From Rusavskia elegans (taxonomy: Eukaryota; Ascomycota; Lecanoromycetes; Teloschistales; Teloschistaceae), in assembly GCA_011316305.1 (NCBI GenBank), contig SAUG01000007.1:434001-498000 (forward strand): a stretch of DNA of 64,000 nucleotides, written 5' to 3'. Below the pieces are notes generated by a model. It did not search any database and was not told where the DNA came from. It saw only the letters and a list, made by a program, of their open reading frames with translations. Below, piece after piece: positions 24,845 through 34,785 of the stretch (the stretch's first letter is position 1; every line of letters starts with the position of its first letter). Position numbers and translations under genes: made by a program.

Positions 24845-25316
24845 TATTATAGGGCTACCTGGAGGTCTTGGTATCTTTAAGAGTTAGTTAGATTTATTAG
24901 TATATCTATAAACGGAAGTATAACGGATAATTATTTTAAATTAATATAAAAATAAATTAGTTTAATTACTAGAATAGTATATAGCGATAACTAATAAATT
25001 AAATATAAACTATAAAGGCGTCGAGTTTAGAATCTATATAGATAATAAAATCTTCTTTTTCTTAGATATCTCGTTCGTTAAAATAACTAAGATAACCTTT
25101 TTTAGATATTTTACTCGCTAAAATAACTAAGATAATCCTCTTTAGATACTTTACTCGTTAAAATAACTAAAATAACCTTCTTTAGATACTTTACTCGCTA
25201 AAATAACTAAAATAATAATACTAAATCCTTCCTATCTATCTAGACGTAATAAAAAGTTCTAGTACTATATTAAATACTACTATATTTCTAAAGTTATACC
25301 GCGCGTATTTATAATA
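24845..25316 (-). repeat. 3' LTR of the third gypsy element
   Basis: 472 bp. It holds four tandem units of 40 bp starting at 25064 (AGATATTTTACTCGCTAAAA followed by TAACTAAGATAAT and a T-rich end). The same units lie inverted in the solo LTR and direct in the other LTR. It is strongly RIP-mutated. Confidence 0.9.
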
Positions 25317-27949
25317 CTAGGTCTTTTCTTTAGAATTTTCGTCCCGAAAATCCCTCGTTCCTTTCTCTTATAGATAAATAAAAGAAGCTATTAACTAAAG
25401 AATATTATAATAAAATCGTATTATTAGATATTAGTATATTAGCTATATATTTTTATCGGAATTATTTCTAGTTAGAGAAATTATATTATATTAGTAATAG
25501 TTCCGAGAAATATATTAAATATATTATATAAACTTACTTTTATAATCTTATTCCATTAGATACTACGCGCTAGCGTCGTTTAGAAAATAAATATAAAAAA
25601 TTAAAGAAAAAATTATATAAAGTATATATAAAGTAATAGTATTTATTTTATTAGTTAGATTATATTAAAGAAGAGTAGCGTATTATAATTAACGGTAAGC
25701 TATAAAATCTTAAAATATCGGAATATAAAGGTAACGCGGATCTATTTTCTTCTATAGATTTTAATTTTTTTATTAATATAGCTTTTAAATAGATCGTATT
25801 CCCTGGCGATTCTAGCTAGTTAATAATTTCTTTAGCTCCTTTTAGTAGAACTATTATAGAATTCTCTAGTAGTTTACTAAATATTCCTTAAATTTCTAAA
25901 TATTTTCTAAAATAGAATAACCTTTTTACTTAATTAAATAGTTTTAACCTTTCTATTATAGGATCTTCTCGACTATAAAGATATTTTCCTCTTATATCTC
26001 GAAGTTAAACGTCTATTATAATAGTATTCCGGAATCGGCTAGTTCTAAAAGAAATATATAGAATACCGGGTATATTTTAGTATTTTTAGATAGATTAAAT
26101 TTAAAATTCTAAAATCCTTTAACTTATTTAATTAAAAATAGTCCGACTTTAATATAGTTAAGTTTTTTATTTAAAGTCTTTATTTTCAGATTTTTTATAA
26201 GAAAATATACCTTATTCCCTTTTTTTAGCTAAAGTACTATTTTTCGTCTTTTATTTTAATAATTACCTAAATTTTTCTATATTCTTAGAATATTTATATA
26301 GATTTTTTTCTAAATCTCGATCCTTTAAATTACTAACTCTACTAACCTATACGGCAGCGGATATCTAAATAAATTCGGATTTTTCCCGCTTTTAGTAAAA
26401 AATAGTATCTTTTTTATTATACTGGATTCTTTTATATTAAATACTAATTATACTATTAATAAAAGTAAAATCTAATTATTTTAAATATTATTAATATAGT
26501 ATTTTAGATATTATTTAAGCGTTTAGTTAGTACATTCTATCTATCTATCTATTATCGGATAGAAAGCTATTAATATTTTTAGTTTAATACTAAATAAAGG
26601 AATTAGGATTTTCTAATAGTTTAAAATAAAGAATTTATTTCTATTATTTATTAATACTTCTAGTAGTCAGTAGTATCGGAATAATCGATCTAGAATAATA
26701 AATCTAAATTATTCTGCTGTAAAATCTTTTCTAGTTAGGATTATATAGATATACTTCGTAAGTCTATCTACTATATTAAGTATCGAGTCGTATTCTATAT
26801 TTATTATCGGGTCTTTTAATTTTAGAAATTTAATAATAAAGTCTATTATAACTTCCTTCTATAGTAAATCCGGTAGTTTCTAATATTAAATCTTTCCGTA
26901 ATAAATATATATACTATATTTATTTTACTAATAACTAAAATATTTTTTAATATATATTTCGACGTGTTACTTTATATTAGGAAACTGGTAATACTATTAT
27001 AAAAGTTATATTATCTTTATTACGCCTAGATATTTTTATAGTATTCTATTATAGTATTTTTTAATATATTCGTCGATTTTATCGTCTAGTATATAGAGTT
27101 TTCCTTTTTTAATAGAAAATTATTTTTTATCGTTTCTAAATATATATAGCGTTATATTTAGTTTATACTAATTTACTAATAGTAATCTATTTTTATTAAT
27201 TTTAAAAATACTATTATTAAAAACTTCTTTTATTTTTATATAATTACTTTTTCGATTTAGAATATCTATTTTTCTATTTTCTTTATCTAAAATATAGTAT
27301 ATTTTAAATTTATATTAGCCGAAAAATTTAGACTATCGTATTTATCTTCTATTTAGTTACTTTATTATAGTAAAGTATAAAAGGTTCTTATAGTCTATAA
27401 AAATAGTTAACTCTAGTAATCCTTCGGCGTATACTTTCTATTACTCTAGTACTACTATTATAGCTAGTAGTTTCTTATTATAGATATCGTAATTCTATTC
27501 TACTAGCGATAGTTTTCTGGATATATATACTACCGGATACTACTTATTATCGTATTACTATAGAAGGTATATATCTATAGCTAGATCTAACGAATCTATT
27601 TCTATTCGTAATAGTTTTATTAAATTAAATATTTTAAAAACTAGGTCTTTTATATATTTCTTTTTAAAGTTTTTAAATATTTATTATTCTTTCTCGCTCT
27701 AGTACTATTCGGCGGTATCTTTTATTAAAGTTATAAAAGTAAAAGCTCTTTTAAAATAGTTTTTTATAAATTTTCGATTATAGTTTATAAATCTAAAGAA
27801 GTTTTAGATTTCTTTAATATTTATTAGAGTCTTCTATTCTATTATAGCTTTTAGTTTATTAGAGTCGATACGTAGTCCGTTTTATTCTATAATAAATTTA
27901 AAAAAGTCGATTTCTTTTTTATAGAATTTATACTTTTCTGGTTTAAAGC

Positions 27950-28750
27950 GTAAATCTTTCCTTTCTAGATAGTTAAAAACTTTACTAACGTATTATATAT
28001 ATTCTTCGAGTATTTTAGAAAAAATTAAAATATCGTCGAGGTAGGCGATAATAAATATATCTAGATATTTTTTAAATATATTATTAATTATATTCTAATA
28101 TATTACCGGAATATTTATAAACCCGAATAGTATTACCGTATATTTATAATAACTATACCGTATTTAGAAAGCTATTTTCTATTCTTTTCCGGCCTTTATC
28201 TATATAAGGTTATATATTTCTCGAAGATCGAATTTAGTAAAATATTTTACTCTAGAGAATCTATTTTAGAGTTCGCTAATATTTAGTAGTAGATATCGAT
28301 TTTTAATTATAATATCGTTTAGCTTCCGGTAATCGATATATAAACGGAATATTCCGTCCTTTTTAAATATAAAAAGGATCGGGTATTCTACTAGTAATTA
28401 AAATTTCCTAATAAATCTCTTTTTTATATTTTTATCTAGGTAATTACGGAGCGTTTTAAATTTTATTATAGATAATAGATAGATAGATTTAAATATAGGT
28501 TACTTGCCTAGTTTAAATTTAATTTTATAATTCTATATTTAATATTTAGGTAGTATTTTAGTAGTTATCTTTTTCTAAAATAAGTTTATCTAATTTTTAT
28601 ATATATCTAGAACCCTTTCTAATAGGTTTTCTTTTAACTTTTTATTAGATAGTATAGAGTTTTCGAAAGATTTATAATTTTTTTTTCTATTTCTATTTTA
28701 TTAATTTAGCTAACCTTTACCGGTATCTAATAAATCGGACCTAAATAGTT
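27950..28750 (-). pseudogene. Gypsy reverse transcriptase relic of the third element
   Basis: The minus strand at about 28,030-28,070 encodes IIAYLDDILIFS, a full gypsy YLDDILIFS motif with intact catalytic aspartates. Domain limits are approximate. Neighbouring frames contain many stops, so no functional protein can be made. Confidence 0.8.
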
Positions 28751-31086
28751 TTTAATTATTTTTTTTCGAAATTATAAATTCGTATTTTATATTCTACTTT
28801 TTATCTATCCGAAAATACTATTTTAGTATAGATTAGATATTTTTTATATAGGAATATTATTTAAAGCTAAATATTTTCTTTTCCTAGTTGATTACTAGAT
28901 TATAATCTTTTAATTAAAGTATTTTAAATATAATATCGTAGCTGGCTATCCGAATAATATCGAACTAAAGTTCCTTCTAGTACTAATTAATTATTATTTA
29001 AAATAGTATTATTTTTTCTATAACCTTTCCGTCTTCTTCTAGTATTTTACTTCTATTAATAACTATTAAGTTATATAGATTCTTTTTCTTAAATTAAAGA
29101 AATCCTTTCCTTTTAGTTAAATCTTCTAATATAAAATTTCCGGTTACGTTTAAATTAATAAATACTTTAACCTTTTATAGTCCGTTATTAGTATTAATAA
29201 TTATTTTAATTTTAAGTATATATATATAGCTAGCTAAATTTAGTTATTTTTTCCGGGCTATAAAATTATACGTTTATAGTATACCTATTACTATAAAATT
29301 CTATTTTTTTCCGAATTGTTTTTAATATTTTTATATTTTTTATCTTTATAGTTTATTTATAAAGTATATCTATAGAGATTCTAGTTAAAAATTCTATTTC
29401 TTTTCTTTTATTATTTCTTCTAATATTTATATCTATTATATATAATATATATAGAATATTTATAAATATTATAACTTCCGATTTTAATAGGCGTTACCGG
29501 AGCTTGTCGGTATGATTTTAACGGATACTATCCGGTTCTTTATTTTTCTAATTTATAGATTATATAATTATTATTATAGTATATAGTCTAGCTAAATAGA
29601 GTATATTAATTTCCTATTATTATATTTATTTTTTATAATATCGGTTTAAAAATAATTTTATCTTTAGAGATATTACTTCCTAGTTCTTTTTCTAATATAT
29701 CGACGGTATTATTTATTTTTTAATTCTACTAGTCGTCCTATAGGTACTTATTAATAATATTTATTTTATAAACGGCTTTAAATCCTTCGTAGATTTTCTT
29801 AAATCCTTTTTTTACTAGCTCTTTATCTTTTATTATTCTAGGGTAAGGGGTTTTTAGTCTTTTTATAACGATAAATTATATTCTCTCTAGGATAGATACC
29901 TACTTAAAAGTATATTTTTTTTTAAAATTTCTAAAGAACTTTTTCTATACTAGGCTAGATTCGATTAATATTTATAGCGAAGTATTATTATTTATAGCTT
30001 CCTATAGTACTTTATTATTTTCTATAAATATAAATTCTTTATCTAAACTAGCTTTCTAGAATTTAGAGCTTCGGTTTTTATTTTCTAAGATTATTTTTTA
30101 CTAGTTTTTAGATTCTTTCTTTAACGTAGTATTAAACTGTCGTTATTATATTTTATTTAATCGATATTCTTTTATAAAATAGTCTAGTTTACTATAATTA
30201 TAGTATATTTTAGAATTTTTATTTCTTTTACTACTTCTAGGATTTTTTCTTTTATATTACTATTATATTAAGTCTAGTTCTATAGATATAGGTCTGTAGT
30301 AGCTTTTTCCGATCTTTTTACTATAGTATTATCTTTTATATAATTTACCTAAATAATATCTAGCGTTATTTTATAGTCCTCTATTATAGTATTTTTCTAT
30401 ATCTCTTTTATATAGTTTATTATTAAAGTCGATAAATATTTTAATTAGATTATCTAATATTTTATATATTCGACTATCGCGTATAAATTTATTTTTTATT
30501 TTTTTTTTAAATCTACGTCGGTATATTATATATAAGATATTATTATTTAATTCTATTAGTAGTAACTATTCTTTAAACCTTATAGTATATTCCGACGCTG
30601 CGTTTTTCTACTAAAGATTTTAAATAAAGCGTTTAATAGTTAAGATTTTATTAAAAATTCCGAAAATCTTTTAAATAGTTTTTTTAAACTTTATAAATTA
30701 TATAAAGATATTATTATTATCCTCGTTATCGTCTATATATTAGTAAAAGATAGATTTTATCTAGTACTAGGCTCGTCTTCGAAGATAGAATATAGCGAAG
30801 AAGGTCTTCTTCTTTTCAGATATAGAATAGAATACGAAGTATATATCTAATTATATAAGCTGATCTTCTAATTTATTATAGTTTTTATAATATTTATCGG
30901 ATTTATTAACTTTAATACTATATACGCGTAGTTAAATAGTAGAAGTATTAACTTCTTTATTATTACTATTATCTCTTATCTAGATTTTCTTTCCTTTAGA
31001 TTCGGGTTTTTTTACTATAGAGCTAGAATTATTTAGGGTAAAAATATTATATTAACCTGCGATAGATATTCTAAAGGTATTTAAAG

Positions 31087-31558
31087 TATTATAAAGCTAC
31101 CTAGGGGACTTGGTATTTCTAAAAATTAGTTAGACTTATTAATATATCTATAAACGGAGGTATAATAGATAATTATTTTAAATTAATATAAGAATAAATC
31201 AGTTTAATTACTAGAATAGTATATAGCGATAACTAATAATTTAAATACGAGCTATAAAGGCGTCGAGTTCGGAATCTATATAAATAATAAAATCTTTTTT
31301 TCTTTAGATATCTCGTTTACTAAAATAACTAAGATAACTTTCTTTAGATATTTTACTCGCTAAAATAACTAAGATAATCTTCTTTAGGTACTTCATTTAC
31401 TAAAATAACTAAAATAACCTTTTTTAGATATTTTACTCGCTAAAATAACTAAGATAATAATACTAAATCCTTTCTATCTATCTAGACGTAATAAGGAGTT
31501 CCAGTATTGTACTGAGTACTACTATATTCCTGAAGTCACGCCGCGCGTGTTTATAACA
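31087..31558 (-). repeat. 5' LTR of the third gypsy element
   Basis: 472 bp partner of 24845-25316. The outer 60 bases (CTGAAGTCACGCCGCGCGTG then TTTATAACA) keep TG and CA dinucleotides, unlike the 3' LTR, which reads CTAAAGTTATACCGCGCGTA at the same place. Confidence 0.9.
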
Positions 31559-32078
31559 CTATCTTAATCTAAATAATCTAAAAATCCAAATAATCTAAAA
31601 ATCTAAAAAATAGATTTTCGATAGATTAGAATTCTAATAGTATCTATAGTATAAATATCTATTTAATAAATAGCTAAAAATAGAATCTATATATAAGCTA
31701 AAAATAAATCTATATAATCTAATTTAAAAATAAAGTTTAGCGGCCGCCGCTAAAAGCGAAAATAACGGAAGTCGAATATCTATTTAATAAACTATACTAG
31801 ATCTAATTTAATTAGATTCTAGTAAAAAAATCTAATATTTTCGATCTAGATAAAGCTAGCCTAGCGTTATATATAGGCGTATATAGGCCTGCTAACTATT
31901 AAAAGAATTTAAACGAATTTAAAATCGAATCTTTAAATTTTTTTAACCGTTTTAGCTATTTAGCTATTTTAGCCGTCTTAGTCGCGCAGCTACGCAGCTT
32001 CGAATATACCCGAGACCGGCTAAGACGGCTAAGACGGCTAAAACCGGCTTTAAGCCGGTTTTAAAAAATGCTGATATA

Positions 32079-32791
32079 GAATTAGTAAATTCGTCGGCTA
32101 TAACGAACGTAGAAATAAATTTATAAAAAATTAAAAAATTAGTTAATAGTAAAATAAATAAAAAGGTTATAAAATCCGTCGGTAAAAAAGTTTTATATTT
32201 TATTAACCCGAGTAACTAGATTCCTACGGGTTTTTAAATAACTAAATTTCTATTTTTACTTTTATATAGATATTCCGATATTACTAATTCGTTTATCTTG
32301 AATTCGTATCTAGCTGCCGGATAGTTTAGTTAATATAATAATATTATTAATTTAGATTTTTCGATTCTATTTACCGTTTTCTAAATATACTATTCCGCGT
32401 ATTAATAGCTACTTTTTTCGGTTCTATCGGACGATAGTTTTTTTAATTAAATTATATCGAATCTTTTTCGATATATAGATTCTATTTTCGATTTTAATAT
32501 ATTATTCCGTATAGTAGATACTATTTTCTATCTAGATCGGAATTTCTCGGAGGTTTTTAAACGGTAATAATATAGCCGGATTATTTCGATTCTATTTTCG
32601 ATTTAAATATATTATTCGGAATATTTAATTCTTTAATATTAGATTCCGATATCGCTTTTCTATCGAATAATATATACTAGCCTCTTACGGGTTATAGTAG
32701 TCTAAAGTTCTACGTTAGTTTAAACGGTTTAGAATTTACTATATATATCGATTATATTAGAAAATACCGTTACGAACTCGAATTTATAATC
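32079..32791 (-). other. Copia 5' internal segment next to the 5' LTR
   Basis: About 713 bases between MITE copy 2 and the copia 5' LTR. On the minus strand the primer-binding site should directly follow the LTR; the bases there read GATTATAAATTCGAGTTCG, possibly a RIP-altered tRNA-complementary site, but I could not assign the tRNA. The rest is gag-side DNA without a recognisable motif. Confidence 0.5.
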
Positions 32792-33120
32792 TATTAAAGT
32801 AAATACGTATTTTAATATAATAGAATAAACGATAGAAATAACTTTATCTATTTAACTAATTAAAAAATAGATAAAAATTCTATATAGAGTTTTTACTTTC
32901 TAAATTAAACTAAAGTATTAAACTTTCGATATAGATTATATAATCTATATTACTATAACGCGAGCTTTAGCCCGAATTTTAACGCGAACTTTAATACGAA
33001 CCTTTAGAACGATCTATACGTTAAACCTTCGGTATAAATTATATAATCTATACTACCGTAGCGCGTACTTTAACGCGAATTTCAGCGCGAGCCTTATCTG
33101 AACTGCCGTATATTTTAACA
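32792..33120 (-). repeat. Copia 5' LTR
   Basis: 329 bp partner of 7106-7434, ending TTTTAACA and followed by ACTTC. Its right-hand part (CAGCGCGAGCCTTATCTGAACTGCCG) is less RIP-mutated than the other LTR. Confidence 0.92.
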
Positions 33121-33125
33121 ACTTC

Positions 33126-33512
33126 GTTATATATTCTTCGTATTTACGTAATAGTACGAATACTATATCTATACCAGAGCCATTCGATTATAGTTATTAT
33201 TTTATTACGTAACTAATCTATTACCGGAACTGGCGTTTATTACTCTTATTTCTGTTAAATTACTATTACGCAACTGTCACGGCGTATACACGCGAAAATG
33301 GAACCCCTGCGATTCAGCTAGGAAATAATGCCAATGGAACGTTTCCACTCGCGCAACCCTGAAAGCTGACTAAGCATCTTGATCACTCGGCACTGAAAAG
33401 AAAGCACCTTTGCCTCACTTTATATTTTTAGCGACGCGTCACGTCTGAGCGCAATCGCGTTGATTTAGTTAAATTGGCCTCCGTCAGTCGTCGCCAGAGC
33501 CGGGTATATATT
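33126..33512. other. Right edge of the AT-rich block and start of unique sequence
   Basis: From 33126 to about 33290 the DNA is the right half of the pre-insertion RIP-mutated repeat. After that CA and TG dinucleotides reappear at normal frequency. No gene or RNA was recognised here. Confidence 0.55.
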
Positions 33513-33515
33513 TCA

Positions 33516-34146
33516 ATGGCTTCGTCACCTAAGTGCTCTCGTCACTGCGATATCAAACACGAATATTTCGACCGCGCTTGGAAAAAATAGGAGTATAAGG
33601 CCTTCTTCAAGACGTTCGCTGAGCCAGGAGATAATAGTCAAGGTATCTTTACCGGGCGGATACTTCTTGAGATGCTCCTAAAACAGTGTGATCATGAGTG
33701 TTTTGGGAGAAATCAACGACAAAAAGCACAAACAATTCTTGAGAAATTTAATCAGGTACAGCTAAGTCTAACCCTTCTTGCTGTTATGAGGGTAGAAAGG
33801 CCTTTCTAGGCAATATCGTCGAGCGTACGTGTTTGGCTGAGTCCTTATGAGTTCTACCCCTTAAAATATTGACCTCGCGTCCTGAGCTCAAAAATATGGA
33901 GTTCGAGAAAACCCCCATGAAAGCTTCAACCTTGAATGCGGTGACGTTAACGCTCCCGTCGCATTTGGTAAAAGCTGTGTTGTGAAAGAGATCTCGACCT
34001 CTCCTAAACGCAAGGCTTCGGAAGGTGACAGTACTTCATACTCGGTCAATTCGGATCACCCACATACCCCCAAACATCAGATACATAGGAACCCCTCTCG
34101 TCGTGTGAAAATCAATCGCAATATGCCCTCGTCCCCACTGCCCTAA
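33516..34146 (+). pseudogene. Unrecognised coding-like segments, possible gene or gene relic
   Basis: Two open stretches with coding-like composition lie on the plus strand. The first starts at ATG 33516 (MASSPKCSRHCDIKHEYFDR), meets a TAG at 33588-33590, and continues open with GIFTGRILLEMLLKQCDHE to about 33810. The TAG follows an A-run and could be an intron acceptor. The second runs from about 33888 to a TAA at 34144-34146 without needing a start codon (AQKYGVRENPHESFNLECGD, later SPKRKASEGDSTSY). I recognise neither. They may be exons of one gene, or remains of a gene damaged at the edge of the transposon nest. Confidence 0.3.
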
Positions 34147-34296
34147 GAATCAAATACTACTCCAAATCACTACTCTACTCCCAATGATATACGCCTGTAT
34201 TTGCACTAGCAGCTTGGTAGCACGATCCAGGTAATCGTTACATCGGATTCCTATATCGAGGTACCGATTATTGTTCCTCTTATTGCGATTGATTGT

Positions 34297-34566
34297 TTAT
34301 ACGACGAGCCCCTGAACCCCTGACAGAACACTACCCTGTTTACCCCACTGTTCGAATGTGTGCAGCTTGAGCTCGGCAGATTTGTCCTTCGACATAGCAT
34401 CAGTCGAAGCGCGGAGTAAGACAATCTTAGGGTAGCGAGCTCTTTCTTTCATCCTATCTGGCAGGGCCTGCATTACGATGGATGAGGGAATACTATCAGA
34501 GTGAAAGATGCCAACGTAATTTGGATCTCTCATTAAACGGACGCGGCGTATCAGGCGGTCGATTAA
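34297..34566 (-). CDS. Unrecognised open segment, possible exon or gene relic
   Basis: The minus strand is open from just after a TAG at about 34567 (which could be an AG acceptor) to a stop at 34297. It reads WLIDRLIRRVRLMRDPNYVG, then MQALPDRMKERARYPKIVLL, then KLHTFEQWGKQGSVLSGVQG. The composition looks like real protein, but I know no family for it. An ATG at 34533 would give 78 residues. It lies just downstream of the GMP synthase stop on the same strand, so it may be a separate small gene, a displaced exon, or a remnant brought in by a rearrangement. Confidence 0.3.
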   Translation of the reverse strand, partial: LIDRLIRRVRLMRDPNYVGIFHSDSIPSSIVMQALPDRMKERARYPKIVLLRASTDAMSKDKSAELKLHTFEQWGKQGSVLSGVQGLVV

Positions 34567-34785
34567 CCACTAAGTACCGCAACGCAGCTGCCAAAGGTCT
34601 GATGCTATCGTTCTTCAGCTCTGTTCGACGCCATCGCTATGCCGAAGGTCGTCACAATTCCGCTGAAGATATTCTATCCATTCATCTTCAATCTCTATCT
34701 CATCCAATCTCTATTGCTACCTCATTCCATCTCTATCGTGCCAGGAGGCTTACTCGTAACTGGCCTTCAGTCAGCCATGATAGAT

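Larger units (their letters stand above)
24845..31558 (-). mobile_element. Ty3/gypsy LTR retrotransposon nested in MITE copy 2
   Basis: A 6,714 bp element with two 472 bp LTRs (24845-25316 and 31087-31558) and a perfect CTATC duplication at 24840-24844 and 31559-31563. On the minus strand near 28,030-28,070 the frame still reads IIAYLDDILIFS, the gypsy reverse transcriptase active site with both Asp residues kept. The 5' LTR is therefore the right one. The remaining internal DNA should hold gag and protease between about 31 and 29 kb and RNase H and integrase between about 27.8 and 25.8 kb; those limits are inferred from gypsy order. Stops throughout make it inactive. Confidence 0.9.
24317..32076. 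mobile_element. MITE-like element, copy 2, split by a solo LTR and a gypsy element
   Basis: The left end TATCAG (24317-24322), the piece 24800-24844 and the piece 31564-32076 join into a 564 bp sequence colinear with copy 1, ending GCTGATA, with TA at 24315-24316 and 32077-32078. The first interruption is a solo LTR with duplication ATCAG. The second is a gypsy element with duplication CTATC. Removing both and one copy of each duplication restores the order seen in copy 1 (GACAGCTATCTTAATC), which is strong internal proof of the nesting. Confidence 0.88.
7106..33120 (-). mobile_element. Outer Ty1/copia LTR retrotransposon, RIP-inactivated and interrupted
   Basis: Two 329 bp direct repeats (7106-7434 and 32792-33120) end in RIP-altered TGTTAAA and TTTAACA and are flanked by a perfect 5 bp target duplication, ACTTC, at 7101-7105 and 33121-33125. 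On the minus strand the internal DNA keeps copia domain order: gag side near 32.7-23 kb, integrase around 22.0-21.6 kb, reverse transcriptase around 21-20.1 kb, and RNase H at 8.3-7.8 kb. Integrase before reverse transcriptase is the copia order. Subtracting the insertions and their target duplications leaves about 5,988 bp, a normal full-length copia size, so little host element sequence has been lost. Every frame carries stop codons. Confidence 0.93.
6285..33290. repeat. 27 kb AT-rich RIP-mutated transposon nest
   Basis: Base composition changes abruptly near 6285 and 33290. Inside, long stretches contain no CA or TG dinucleotide at all (for example 12001-12060) while CG stays common. This is what RIP produces, since it changes CpA to TpA on either strand of duplicated DNA. 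No ORF long enough to be a gene survives. The block resolves into nested LTR retrotransposons and MITE-like elements listed separately. In the species where it is known, such DNA is usually heterochromatic; that is inference here. Confidence 0.95.

Noticed and set aside
25064..25220. Four 40 bp tandem units considered as a CRISPR-like array
   Set aside because: The units are contiguous without spacers, lie inside an LTR, recur in the other LTRs of the family, and the genome is eukaryotic.
6285..33290. AT-rich block considered as mitochondrial insert, centromere or assembly contamination
   Set aside because: Retroelement LTRs, target duplications and relic gag, reverse transcriptase and integrase explain nearly all of it, and CA/TG depletion points to RIP. 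A centromeric role cannot be tested here.
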